Source of the DNA: CAWBRT01 sp050015355
Lineage (GTDB): Bacteria > Acidobacteriota > Terriglobia > Terriglobales > Acidobacteriaceae
DNA length: 41,538 bases
Assembly: GCA_050015355.1 (NCBI GenBank)
Contig: JBEKBO010000023.1
Location: forward strand, 1-41,538
Direction of reading: 5' to 3'
Of this stretch, positions 1 through 6,779 are shown one piece after another. A program made the position numbers and the translations under genes. Under the pieces are notes generated by a model that had not been told where the DNA came from, ran no database searches, and saw nothing but the letters and a program-made list of their open reading frames with translations. Positions within the stretch are counted from its first letter, which is position 1. Each line of letters opens with the position of its first letter.

Positions 1-177
1 TACATGCTTTTGCAACGGAATCTGATTTATACCGGAATCACGCGGGGCAAGAAGCTGCTGGTACTCGTCGGGCAGAGGAAGGCGTTGGGGATCGCGGTGC
101 GCAATGATCGACCGCAAAGGCGGTATTCGGGGTTGCTGGCGAGTTTGAGGGGCGACGGGCTGGTGGCGGCACCCTGA
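1..177 (+). CDS. recD2: RecD2-type ATP-dependent DNA helicase, C-terminal fragment
   Basis: The window opens inside this gene. Frame 1 reads 58 residues to a TGA at 175-177, beginning YMLLQRNLIYTGITRGKK and continuing LLVLVGQRKALGIAVRND. This is the conserved end of superfamily 1 helicases of the RecD/UvrD type. The segment YTGITRGKK is helicase motif VI, whose arginine contacts ATP, and the following AL-IAVRN stretch is characteristic of the RecD2 (RecD-like, RecBC-independent) family. RecD2 proteins are 5'-3' DNA helicases linked to repair. Only about the last 60 residues of roughly 730 are present, so the start and the other motifs lie outside the window. The call rests on motif recognition; another UvrD_C_2-type helicase is the main alternative. 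Confidence 0.8.
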   Translation, partial: YMLLQRNLIYTGITRGKKLLVLVGQRKALGIAVRNDRPQRRYSGLLASLRGDGLVAAP

Positions 178-213
178 CCCGATGACGGGCATGCTCCGGG
201 CTGAGCATGGAAA

Positions 214-732
214 TTAGTTAGAATTTCCGCTAATTCCAGGAGGTGGTAGCCCGCCTGGCGGACCAGTGGCAGCCGCTTTGGCCCGTTGCGAGAATAGGTA
301 GCCATTCCACATGGCACCGGCGATCATGAGCAGCAGGGCCAGAAAGAATCCTATTTCATAGTTGGCCTGAAGCACGCCCTGTCCGTGTTTCACAATCCCA
401 CCATCTATCCGCGACTTCATGATCAAGAGAGACAGCGCTCCGACAACGCCGCTGATTGCAGGAATAATTGCTGCTCTTGCACCGGCAAAGCTCACTCCAA
501 AACCAATAACAGCACAAAGCCCGGCAACTGCGCAAAATGGTTCCTGGGCGATCCTTTGCTCCCGGCTCGGCCCAAACGCCTGAGGCACTTCTAGTGTGGT
601 GCCGGTCGCTAGCTGCACACCTGTGACGGACGCAATTTTGTGCCCCCCACATGAGACCGTCATGAAGGGAAAGAAAAAACACAGGATGCTAACGATAAAG
701 ATGGCAGGAGAAACTTTAGAGCTTGGCCTCAT
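214..732 (-). CDS. small multi-pass membrane protein of unknown function
   Basis: A 172-residue protein that I do not recognise. It has four hydrophobic segments, at about residues 9-28, 65-83, 86-104 and 126-146. The first is followed by a Ser-Cys-Gly-Gly sequence that could be read as a lipobox, but the spacing is more like an ordinary membrane helix. The region between helices 1 and 2 (about 35 residues) is polar and probably extracytoplasmic. The tail is rich in Pro and Gly. An AG-rich stretch (GGGGAGA) lies about 9 bases before the ATG. It is transcribed towards the RecD2-like gene and ends about 36 bp from it. The ORF length and clear membrane topology support a real gene, but no function can be proposed. 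Confidence 0.6.
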   Translation of the reverse strand: MRPSSKVSPAIFIVSILCFFFPFMTVSCGGHKIASVTGVQLATGTTLEVPQAFGPSREQRIAQEPFCAVAGLCAVIGFGVSFAGARAAIIPAISGVVGALSLLIMKSRIDGGIVKHGQGVLQANYEIGFFLALLLMIAGAMWNGYLFSQRAKAAATGPPGGLPPPGISGNSN

Positions 733-783
733 CGCACAACATCTCCCCGGATGGGGTACGCGCTCACACTTTGGATACGCACC

Positions 784-1415
784 CTATCGGCCCGGCACCA
801 CCACTCCCCCGTCCATCTTGGGAATCCCAAAGTGACCGCTCAGATGCAGCAGGTCGAGCGGCGTAATCGACCCCGACACCGAGACGAAGTGCAGCTCCTT
901 CACCCCCACCAACAGCACCGCAATATCGCGGATTGACGCATGGTCCAGGTGAACCCACAGATCGGTCGTCAGTCCTCCATCGCCCTTGTGCTTGTCCACC
1001 AGGTGTTGCCAGCCCGCCTCGCGATATTGCTGGTTGATCGAATCCATGATCGCCGGATCATACGAAACCGCGCCCTGAAAGCGGAAGCTGTGCACCGAAA
1101 CTCCGTTCACTCCCGCAATCACCCGCCGCAGATCCTCATCCTTGTCCAGCTTGGAAGCCAGTGCCAGCATCGAGTGGTCCAGCGTAAACTCCGTCCGCGA
1201 CGAGGCGTTCTGCCCCAGCGCCGCAATTCCCTCCGGAACCCACGCCCTTGCCTGATTCGGTGTGACTACCGGAGCCTGACTCGGCGGCGCAGGTTGAACC
1301 GGCGGAGCAGCCAGAGGCTGGCTCGGCGGCGGGCCTGGGTTTGATCCTGCGCCACCGCGCTCATCACCATTGCGCAGCCAATCAATGTCAGAAGCAGAAT
1401 GCGGGAGAGCCTCAT
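784..1415 (-). pseudogene. DUF4252-type secreted protein, frameshifted between signal peptide and mature domain
   Basis: The reading frame from 1170 down to 784 encodes a DUF4252-like domain (LDHSMLALASKLDKDEDLRR, then GVNGVSVHSFRFQG). It stays open upstream through a Pro/Gln-rich linker but contains no start codon there. A good start (ATG at 1413-1415) in another frame encodes a clean signal peptide, MRLSRILLLTLIGCAMVMSA followed by VAQDQTQ. That frame then runs into a stop at about 1266. The two frames are offset by one missing base. The switch most likely falls in the GC-rich run near 1320-1345, where one frame reads Gln-Thr-Gln and the other Pro-Gly-Pro-Pro-Pro. So either one base was lost in evolution or the assembly has an error. 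DUF4252 proteins are small exported proteins of unknown function. A short protein starting at 1170 would begin inside a helix and lack the export signal. Confidence 0.65.
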
Positions 1416-1575
1416 CTTTTTTGCCTCACAAAATGTGCTGACGCGTGGCCGCCAGCCACAGACGTGGTTTGAATTCTAAACCCAGCCGATCAGCAGGGCG
1501 CAAACCCGGAGCACCAGACAAAACTCTTTCAATCGGGCGGGGTTCACTTAATTACAGAAGATCGAGGTCTGGACA

Positions 1576-1980
1576 ATGAAAAAGACCATTATCGCGCTAT
1601 TCGGTCTGGTTCTGGTGTTTGCCCTGGCTGCGCCCCCCAAAGCGAGCGCGCAAGTAGCAATTGGAATCGGCGCTGGACCATACGGGTACGTTGCGCCTGC
1701 GCCTTATCCCTATTATGCCTGCGGCTACTATCCTTACTATGCTTGTGCCTATCCCTACGGCGGAGTCGTAGTCGGCGGCGGGTGGTATGGCGGAGGCTGG
1801 GGCCGCGGTTACTACGGCTACCGCGGCGGCTATGGTTATCGCGGCGGCTATGGATACCGCGGGGGTGGCTACGGCTATCGGGGAGGTGGGCACGTTGCCG
1901 GCGGCTTCAGCGGTGGACGTGGCGGGGGTGTTGGGCACAGCGGCTTCAGCAGTGGGCACGGCGGAGGCGGACGGCGCTAA
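1576..1980 (+). CDS. secreted glycine/tyrosine-rich repeat protein
   Basis: A 134-residue protein with a classic signal peptide: MKK, a hydrophobic core and cleavage near AKASAQ at about residue 26. The mature part is low complexity. It has a Pro/Tyr/Cys segment (residues 35-60), then repeats of Gly-Tyr-Arg-Gly-Gly (residues 76-105), then a Gly/Ser/His tail. It has no catalytic motif. Such proteins are usually surface or periplasmic structural proteins; the role here is unknown. Two CAY/CGYYPYYAC cysteines could form a disulphide. The gene stands alone between an oppositely oriented gene and a strong terminator at 2013-2050. Confidence 0.7.
   Translation: MKKTIIALFGLVLVFALAAPPKASAQVAIGIGAGPYGYVAPAPYPYYACGYYPYYACAYPYGGVVVGGGWYGGGWGRGYYGYRGGYGYRGGYGYRGGGYGYRGGGHVAGGFSGGRGGGVGHSGFSSGHGGGGRR
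1813..1890 (+). repeat. in-frame tandem repeat coding GYRGGY units
   Basis: About four imperfect copies of an 18-24 base unit encode Tyr-Gly-Tyr-Arg-Gly-Gly. The third-base differences between copies show that the protein repeat, not the DNA sequence, is conserved. Confidence 0.6.
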
Positions 1981-2012
1981 AATCCGTTCCGCAAGATGAA
2001 TCTTAGATCTTC

Positions 2013-2050
2013 GCCCCTTCAGCCGAACCTGGCTGAGGGGGCTTTGCTTT
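2013..2050 (+). terminator. Rho-independent terminator after the Gly-rich protein
   Basis: A 12-bp stem with one mismatch pairs 2013-2024 with 2031-2042. The loop is six bases, and the T-rich tract TTTGCTTT follows at 2043-2050. It lies 33 bp after the stop codon. Confidence 0.85.
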
Positions 2051-2305
2051 GCGGAGGAAGAGCGTCTTGCGTCGTCCTGACGGACTCGGACGTGTTGCCG
2101 TTGCTCGAAATTGAGGCGAACTCTGGCATCCGCAACGGTTCCAATTGTTGAGCAGCGAAGCTCCTTTATCCGAACCGCCAACCGCATGTGAGGTGGACTG
2201 TGAATTGGCGACGTGATTTTGTCTTGGAGTTGAGGCAAACTCCGGCGTGTCCGTTTAAGTATTGGAACAGAATGGAACAGGTTTGTGATATTGAGGGCTT
2301 GTAAG
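2051..2305. other. intergenic stretch left of the IS element, possibly a decayed gene
   Basis: There is no convincing complete gene here. An open frame from 2152 to a TAA at 2302-2304 encodes about 50 residues ending FKYWNRMEQVCDIEGL, which I do not recognise. Two diverged copies of a roughly 30-base unit occur at about 2103-2132 and 2222-2252 (core TTGAGGCRAACTCYGGC). The stretch could be a remnant of the DNA into which the IS inserted. Confidence 0.35.
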
Positions 2306-2318
2306 GGTAATAATTTAC

Positions 2319-2347
2319 TTGACTCGCCCACTTATTTGAGCTAATAT
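2319..2347 (+). promoter_or_regulatory. sigma70-type promoter of the transposase, -35 inside the terminal repeat
   Basis: TTGACT at 2319-2324 and TAATAT at 2342-2347 are separated by exactly 17 bases. The -35 box is part of the left terminal inverted repeat. The predicted start of transcription is about 12 bases before the transposase ATG at 2367. Confidence 0.6.
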
Positions 2348-2366
2348 TCGGTTCATGGAGCACGTT

Positions 2367-3350
2367 ATGAACAGCGAACCGAATAGTCTTCAAGATGCAA
2401 TCCTTTATTTCTCAGACCCAGACCGCTGCATTGAATACCTCGCCATTCGCCGCTGGCCTGATGGCATTGTGATCTGCCCGATCTGTGGTTCAAATAGTGT
2501 GAGCGCATTCAATAAGACTCGCTGCACTTGGAAGTGCTCCAGCCATCACCCGAAGCGGGAGTTCTCCATTAAGGTCGGAACCATGATGGAAGATTCTCCT
2601 ATCGGCTTGGATAAATGGCTCACCGCAACTTGGCTGCTCACCAACTGTAAGAACGGAATCAGCAGCTACGAAATTGGGCGTGCTCTTAGGGTAACTCAAA
2701 AGAGCGCGTGGTTCATGCTTCACCGCATTCGGCTTGCGATGCGGAGCGGTTCCCTGATGAAGGTTGGCGGTCCGGGCTCTACCGTTGAAGCCGATGAAAC
2801 CGTGATCGGCGGCAAACTCAAGAACATGCACAAGTCCCGCAGAGACAGAATGGGCCTCGGACTCGGTGATGGGTACCAGAAGAACAAAACCATGGTCATG
2901 GGGGTTCTTGATCGTGACGCTCGCCAAGTACGTGCGACCGTGATTCCCTACGCTGGCCGCGCTCCGATGGAAGCAATGGTGCGCAGTCATGTCGAACCCG
3001 GAACCACCATGATTACCGATGCTCATGTCGGCTACGATCTCCTCAAGAACTACTTTCCGCATGAAGTGATTAACCACATGGAAGCCTATGTCAGAGGCAA
3101 GGTACATACCAACGGGATTGAGAACTTCTGGAGCCTTTTGAAGCGCGGCCTGAACGGAACCTATATTGCCGTGGAACCTTTTCATTTGTTCCGGTATGTA
3201 GATGAACAGGTATTTCGGTACAACAATCGCAAAACCTCAGAGCGCAATATGGGCGATGCCGACCGATTCAATCAGGTAATCCGCAATATCACTGGTAAGC
3301 GCCTTACCTTTGCCGAAGTAACTGGAAAGGTCGGAGAAACGATTAACTAA
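2367..3350 (+). CDS. IS1595-family (ISXO2-like) transposase
   Basis: Catalyses transposition of the surrounding element. The 327-residue protein starts with a zinc-ribbon region (CPICGSN near residue 37, then Cys at about 53 and 57) and a helix-turn-helix-like segment (ISSYEIGRALRVTQKSAWFM). The ISXO2-like DDE domain follows. Visible acidic motifs are VEADETVIGG, a second Asp in TDAHVGYD, and the family signature HTNGIENFWSLLKRGLNGTY with its Asn/Glu. ATG 2367 is preferred over an in-frame ATG at 2355 because GGAG lies 6 bases before it. A +1 shift just before the stop would add a basic tail (PYRKKRGRKKGR), so a slightly longer ancestral form is possible. The gene appears intact. Confidence 0.9.
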   Translation: MNSEPNSLQDAILYFSDPDRCIEYLAIRRWPDGIVICPICGSNSVSAFNKTRCTWKCSSHHPKREFSIKVGTMMEDSPIGLDKWLTATWLLTNCKNGISSYEIGRALRVTQKSAWFMLHRIRLAMRSGSLMKVGGPGSTVEADETVIGGKLKNMHKSRRDRMGLGLGDGYQKNKTMVMGVLDRDARQVRATVIPYAGRAPMEAMVRSHVEPGTTMITDAHVGYDLLKNYFPHEVINHMEAYVRGKVHTNGIENFWSLLKRGLNGTYIAVEPFHLFRYVDEQVFRYNNRKTSERNMGDADRFNQVIRNITGKRLTFAEVTGKVGETIN

Positions 3351-3397
3351 CCCTTACCGCAAGAAGCGGGGCCGTAAGAAAGGGAGATGAACCAAGC

Positions 3398-3643
3398 ATG
3401 GACCAAGTAACCACCACTCTCCTGATGAATATACTTACCGAGGCCGTTGGCTTCGCCGCAGAAAATCGCCTAAGACTTATTGCCCTAGAGAATGTTCTGA
3501 GGCAACAGAATCCCCCTCTATACGGGGCTTATGCGAAGGAGACAGAGACTCTAAGAAGCCAAAAAGTCTGTGAGTTAGATCGCGCAGCTCTCGACAGGCT
3601 TCATAACAGGCTTCTTCAGATAAAACTACCGGAGGAGACGTAA
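3398..3643 (+). CDS. small passenger protein in IS element
   Basis: An 81-residue, helix-rich, charged protein with no motif I recognise. The sequence LTEAVGFAAENRLRLIALEN is amphipathic, as in small coiled-coil or DNA-binding accessory proteins. AAAGGGAGATG, a strong ribosome binding site, lies 10-12 bases before the ATG. It follows the transposase by 47 bp on the same strand and is probably co-transcribed from the promoter in the terminal repeat. Being inside the element, it travels with the transposase. Function unknown. Confidence 0.55.
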   Translation: MDQVTTTLLMNILTEAVGFAAENRLRLIALENVLRQQNPPLYGAYAKETETLRSQKVCELDRAALDRLHNRLLQIKLPEET

Positions 3644-3658
3644 CTGGCATTTCCGATT

Positions 3659-3856
3659 TCATGGTCTCTGGACTCCTGTTTCCTTCCTCTTGCGGCCCGA
3701 AGCGGAAGTTCTGGGCTTCCGCTTTTTATTTATTACCGCTCGCTCTCTCTTCCACTGTTCTTCTCTGCGCTTCAGCTCATCGCGCGGAACAGAGAGTATC
3801 TGGCGCACGGCAGCATCAAAGTTGTCATATTCGGAGCTATGATTGTCTTTCGCCAT
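3659..3856 (-). CDS. small charged passenger protein (65 aa)
   Basis: A 65-residue, very basic protein. The N-terminal part (YDNFDAAVRQILSVPRDELK) is followed by a Lys/Arg-rich tail (RREEQWKRERAVINKKRK). Small proteins with this layout, a short NFD/LSVP-x-EL helix and a charged tail, are familiar to me as hypothetical proteins of Acidobacteria and Proteobacteria. I know no function. AGAGAGGA lies 7 bases before the ATG. Its start faces the start of the gene at 3887, with only 30 bp between the two initiation codons. The two ribosome binding sites therefore lie back to back and the 5' leaders must overlap. An antitoxin or regulator role would be speculation. Confidence 0.5.
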   Translation of the reverse strand: MAKDNHSSEYDNFDAAVRQILSVPRDELKRREEQWKRERAVINKKRKPRTSASGRKRKETGVQRP

Positions 3857-3886
3857 TCAACATTCCTCTCTAAAGGAGCACGCCAC

Positions 3887-4171
3887 ATGAATGAACGGTC
3901 GCTTGAGATTCTGCTCGGTACAATTACTGACCAACAATACCTGTTTCACATCCTTGTTAAGTTGCTGGTCGAGAAAGGCGTTATATCCAGCGGAGAAGTA
4001 CAGGCTCGCTATAACCAAAAGGAGCGATTTCATTTCGGTCATGATCTCCTTGAGCAATTGGTTGCCAGTGGTCTAAAAATCGGCACAAACTCGCCTTCCT
4101 CATCACCCCAAGAATCCGCTTCCGTTCCGCCACGGGCAACGACGGCAGAAGTTGATCCCGAGTCAAAATAG
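3887..4171 (+). CDS. small passenger protein overlapping the DUF3800 gene antisense
   Basis: A 94-residue protein starting MNERSLEILLGTITDQQYLF, then KLLVEKGVISSGEVQARY. It is probably helical for 65 residues, with a Ser/Pro-rich tail. The start at 3887 is chosen over an in-frame ATG at 3839 because AAAGGAG lies 8 bases before it. Its last 191 bases overlap the 3' end of the oppositely oriented DUF3800 gene. The conserved-looking N-terminal half overlaps the DUF3800 end only partly, and the low-complexity tail lies entirely within it. I recognise no family. Confidence 0.5.
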   Translation: MNERSLEILLGTITDQQYLFHILVKLLVEKGVISSGEVQARYNQKERFHFGHDLLEQLVASGLKIGTNSPSSSPQESASVPPRATTAEVDPESK

Positions 4172-4976
4172 AAGTCTTGATATAGCGATTCACACCAGTC
4201 AGAACGGCCATTAAACCTTGAAAGTCGAACAGTTTTAGATCGTCCCAATTTGCAAGTCGCTCAAAGACCCTCCGCAGTTCCACCCGATGTGGGAAGTTTA
4301 TGCCCCTCGTATCTCCCGACTTAGCTCTGTACGTCATGAATCGACCTAGCCAGTAAGTAACAAGATCAGCCGCTTGGAGTTCGGGCACCTTTTTAGGGTC
4401 TGAAAAGACCATATCCTCGGCCAGCTTTGGCCGACAATTCATCGGCGGGTCGCTTTTCAGCATTAGATCGTACAATTCAAGCGCTTTCATCTTGTACTGA
4501 TCTTGTCGACTCATTACCGGATATAGTAAATCTCCGTTGGGTACATGCTTGACTAACTGAACAATACAGTTATGAAACGGAACAAAATATGGCTTACTAG
4601 GAGCGCCAGGACTTGTCCACTTCATGCCATTGTGGTGCCCGCCAGTAATATAATGCCGCTCATCTTCCGTCAAGGATCGGAATAGTTTTACATCAATAGA
4701 AGAGCCAACAAGTCGAAGATCACGGTGCTGTAGACAATCAAACAGATTTTTAATGAAAGCCTTACGTTTTCCCGGTTTCCAGTTCTTGTACTTTTCGTCG
4801 CTGCCGTAAAACTCTAATGAATGAAAGTACTCAACCTTAAACTCAGCAAGAACAAACCTCCAATCGTGCTCTAATCGCTCCCATTCCTGGCATCTACCAA
4901 CATGGCCAGCAATAGTGCAGTATGGGTCATCCCACTGAATCCCCGTTTCGTCCATGTGGGATTTGAAAATAGCCAA
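3981..4976 (-). CDS. DUF3800-domain passenger protein (RNase H-like fold family)
   Basis: A 331-residue protein. HMDETG near the start, followed by a predicted strand (TIAGHVG) and later DPKKVPELQAADLVTYWLGR, matches the DUF3800 layout: an early D-E-[ST]-G acidic motif and a late acidic/Ala-Asp motif. DUF3800 proteins are thought to have an RNase H-like fold and often occur in mobile or defence contexts; their biochemical role is not settled. I prefer TTG 4976 because AAGGAG lies 9 bases before it and family members begin close to the DE[ST]G motif. A GTG at 5042 would add 22 residues. Transcription can start from the right terminal repeat of the IS (TTGACT, 17 bp, CATGAT). The 3' end overlaps the small gene at 3887-4171. 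Confidence 0.75.
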   Translation of the reverse strand: MAIFKSHMDETGIQWDDPYCTIAGHVGRCQEWERLEHDWRFVLAEFKVEYFHSLEFYGSDEKYKNWKPGKRKAFIKNLFDCLQHRDLRLVGSSIDVKLFRSLTEDERHYITGGHHNGMKWTSPGAPSKPYFVPFHNCIVQLVKHVPNGDLLYPVMSRQDQYKMKALELYDLMLKSDPPMNCRPKLAEDMVFSDPKKVPELQAADLVTYWLGRFMTYRAKSGDTRGINFPHRVELRRVFERLANWDDLKLFDFQGLMAVLTGVNRYIKTSILTRDQLLPSLPVAERKRILGVMRKASLCRFLDHWQPIAQGDHDRNEIAPFGYSEPVLLRWI

Positions 4977-5053
4977 TTTACTAGACTCCTTGAAGCCGTG
5001 GAGGACTTGCGCGAGCCGCCCAACCCAAGTATCGGGTGTCACAGCACACCCCT

Positions 5054-5082
5054 ATCATGCTCGCAAACTTTGGGCGAGTCAA
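5054..5082 (-). promoter_or_regulatory. candidate promoter of the DUF3800 gene in the right terminal repeat
   Basis: On the minus strand the right terminal repeat supplies TTGACT (5077-5082). After 17 bases comes CATGAT (5054-5059), a 4/6 match to the -10 consensus. It mirrors the transposase promoter at the other end of the element. Confidence 0.35.
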
Positions 5083-5115
5083 GTAAATTATTGCCCTTGT
5101 AAGTTGTTGAAAAGA

Positions 5116-5161
5116 TGGTGGCCAGGGACGGAGTTGAACCGCCGACGCCAGCCTTTCAGTC
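5116..5161 (-). other. 3' fragment of a tRNA-Phe-like gene, probable attachment-site remnant
   Basis: Read on the minus strand, the end is a perfect tRNA 3' part. It has a T arm GGCGG-TTCAACT-CCGTC with a five-pair stem, then the acceptor 3' strand CCTGGCC, the discriminator A and an encoded CCA at 5116-5118. Upstream, GACTGAAAG resembles the anticodon loop of tRNA-Phe(GAA). No matching acceptor 5' strand (GGCCAGG) or D arm follows at higher coordinates, so it is not a functional tRNA. Displaced tRNA 3' ends are the usual trace of tyrosine-integrase elements. The fragment is bracketed by a 15-bp inverted repeat (5100-5114 and 5176-5190, 14/15 matching). Confidence 0.65.
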
Positions 5162-5288
5162 TCCTTATCCTGAGTCTTTACAACAACTTAGGAGCTGCGG
5201 GAGACTGCCAGAATCCTGCTAAGTCCGTGTAAGACGGAACCTCACCGGGTGACCAACCGGGTGCATATTGACGCCAGAACTCCAGGGG

Positions 5289-6347
5289 TTACGCGATCAG
5301 TCCCACCTTGGCTACGCTGATGTTGTCGCGGGTTGAGTTCTTGACCACGTACATCATTTCATCGGCCTGATGAATGATGTCGTGCGCATCCACAGCGTCT
5401 TCCGGATAGGTGGCCACGCCAATGCTAACCCGGACGTTGAGGTTCAGTCCCTCGCTCTTCAAGAACCCGGCGGTGCGAAAGACCTCCAGCAGACGTTTAG
5501 CCAGCACGGTAGCACCTTCTTTGCCGGTCTGGTGTAGCAGAACCACGAATTCGTCGCCGCCATAACGGAAGGCGTAATCGATAATACGCAAGTGTGACTT
5601 GATGACGTTACCGACTTCACTGAGCAGTCGGCTGCCGACTAAGTGGCCATGGGTGTCATTCACCCGCTTGAAGTAGTCGAGGTCGAGGAACAGAACGCTG
5701 AACTGATAGCCGAAGCGGGCGGAGCGATTGACCTCGGTGTCGAGAGTCTTGTAGAGGTGGCGCGCATTATACAGGCCGGTGCAATCGTCGGTGATCGTCA
5801 GCTCCTGAATGCGTTCGACGGCGCGAGCGTTCTCGATCGCAATGGCTGCATAGTCGGCCATGGCGCGCATCAGCAGCAACTCGGAATCGCCAAACCCCGC
5901 CATCTCGACGTTAACGAGCTGAATGACGCCCAGCACGCGCTGCTTGGAACAGAGCGGCATGCAGATGATGGAGCGGGTGTGCCACTTGGTAAGCTGGTCG
6001 AAACGCTTGGCGAATCGCGGGTCGGTTTGAACGTCGGGGATGAGAAGCGGTTCGCCGTGTTTGGCGACCCAGCCGGCGATGCCTTCGCCAATCCGCAACC
6101 GCACCGGCTTGAGGACATCAGCCGCATCACCGATCGCGATGGCGAAATAGAGGTCCTGCTTCTGCTCGTCCACCATGAGCAGCGACCAGGTATCGGGTTT
6201 AAAGTAGGCCGCGACCTTATCCATGATGGTCTGCAGAATGGAATCGAGATCCAGCGAGGAGGTGAGCGCCTTCGCGACATCATGAAAGATGCTCAACTGC
6301 TGATCGTACCGGGAATCGTCGATAACAGCGCTATCAGTCACGGGCAA
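5289..6347 (-). CDS. GAF-GGDEF diguanylate cyclase
   Basis: Makes the second messenger c-di-GMP from two GTP. The 352-residue cytosolic protein has an N-terminal GAF sensor domain (about residues 30-175) and a GGDEF domain (about 185-345). The catalytic signature GGDEF is intact at residues 263-267. A complete inhibitory I-site, R254-x-x-D257, lies the usual five residues before it. The enzyme should therefore be active and product-inhibited. The metal and substrate residues in FLDLDYFKRVND and the helix LTITDDCTGLYNARHL are typical. There is no membrane segment. It has no obvious operon partner: its 3' side faces the tRNA-Phe fragment and its 5' side a 430-bp intergenic region. The ligand of the GAF domain cannot be told from sequence. 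Confidence 0.92.
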   Translation of the reverse strand: MPVTDSAVIDDSRYDQQLSIFHDVAKALTSSLDLDSILQTIMDKVAAYFKPDTWSLLMVDEQKQDLYFAIAIGDAADVLKPVRLRIGEGIAGWVAKHGEPLLIPDVQTDPRFAKRFDQLTKWHTRSIICMPLCSKQRVLGVIQLVNVEMAGFGDSELLLMRAMADYAAIAIENARAVERIQELTITDDCTGLYNARHLYKTLDTEVNRSARFGYQFSVLFLDLDYFKRVNDTHGHLVGSRLLSEVGNVIKSHLRIIDYAFRYGGDEFVVLLHQTGKEGATVLAKRLLEVFRTAGFLKSEGLNLNVRVSIGVATYPEDAVDAHDIIHQADEMMYVVKNSTRDNISVAKVGLIA

Positions 6348-6779
6348 AGTACACCCCCGATTCGTGTCTCTTTCCAGACGAGAGGAGCGGGAAGGTGATT
6401 ACAGGGTTCCCTCCGCTCCCGGACTGTACAACATTCAGAATCTGCAGTCGAGTTACTTCTGTAATCTAGCGGGGAGTTCCAGTGATGATTCACCAAATCT
6501 CCCAAATGAATGACCGATCCTGCTGTAATGAGCTGCTGAACCGACCACTCTTCTCCAGATCAGCGATACGAGTCATAACCGCCTCCCTTAACGGCCCACC
6601 CTCGCATCGATCTCACTACCATCACCCGGCTAATATGCCCAATGTTGAGATCACTAGTCACGGAATTCTCTCTCTGTAGCTTCTTCGACAACTCTGGCAA
6701 TGTTGGTCACGTCCAAACGTATACATCTGGGGCGCCGGCGCAGTACATGAACTTGGCATCAGCCGTAAGGAAGTGAGAA
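6348..6779. other. 432-bp divergent intergenic region
   Basis: Separates the diguanylate cyclase (minus) from the BNR-repeat protein (plus). Promoters of both genes must lie here, but I see no -35/-10 pair good enough to call. A 65-codon frame at 6482-6679 has no ribosome binding site and a composition unlike a protein, so I do not annotate it. Confidence 0.4.

Larger units (their letters stand above)
2306..5095 (+). mobile_element. complete IS1595-family insertion element with passenger genes
   Basis: The termini are inverted repeats of 25 bp, 2306-2330 and 5071-5095, identical except for one T/C difference (core AATAATTTACTTGACTCGCC). The octamer CTTGTAAG occurs directly on both sides, at 2298-2305 and 5096-5103. 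This is the 8-bp target duplication expected of IS1595-family transposition. Inside are a DDE transposase with an ISXO2-like domain and four passenger ORFs. The intact ends and unmutated target duplication indicate a recent insertion. The element is visibly AT-richer than its surroundings. At 2.79 kb it is longer than a minimal IS1595 element, which fits the passenger-carrying members known in this family. Confidence 0.9.

Noticed and set aside
2166..2393. Minus-strand 75-codon frame across the left IS end
   Set aside because: It spans the target duplication and terminal repeat and is antisense to the transposase promoter, so it is created by the insertion.
3661..3873. 70-codon plus-strand frame opposite the 65-aa passenger gene
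   Set aside because: It is the antisense shadow of the basic protein, and its own start has no ribosome binding site.
6482..6679. 65-codon frame in the gap before the BNR gene
   Set aside because: No ribosome binding site, low-complexity composition, no family resemblance.
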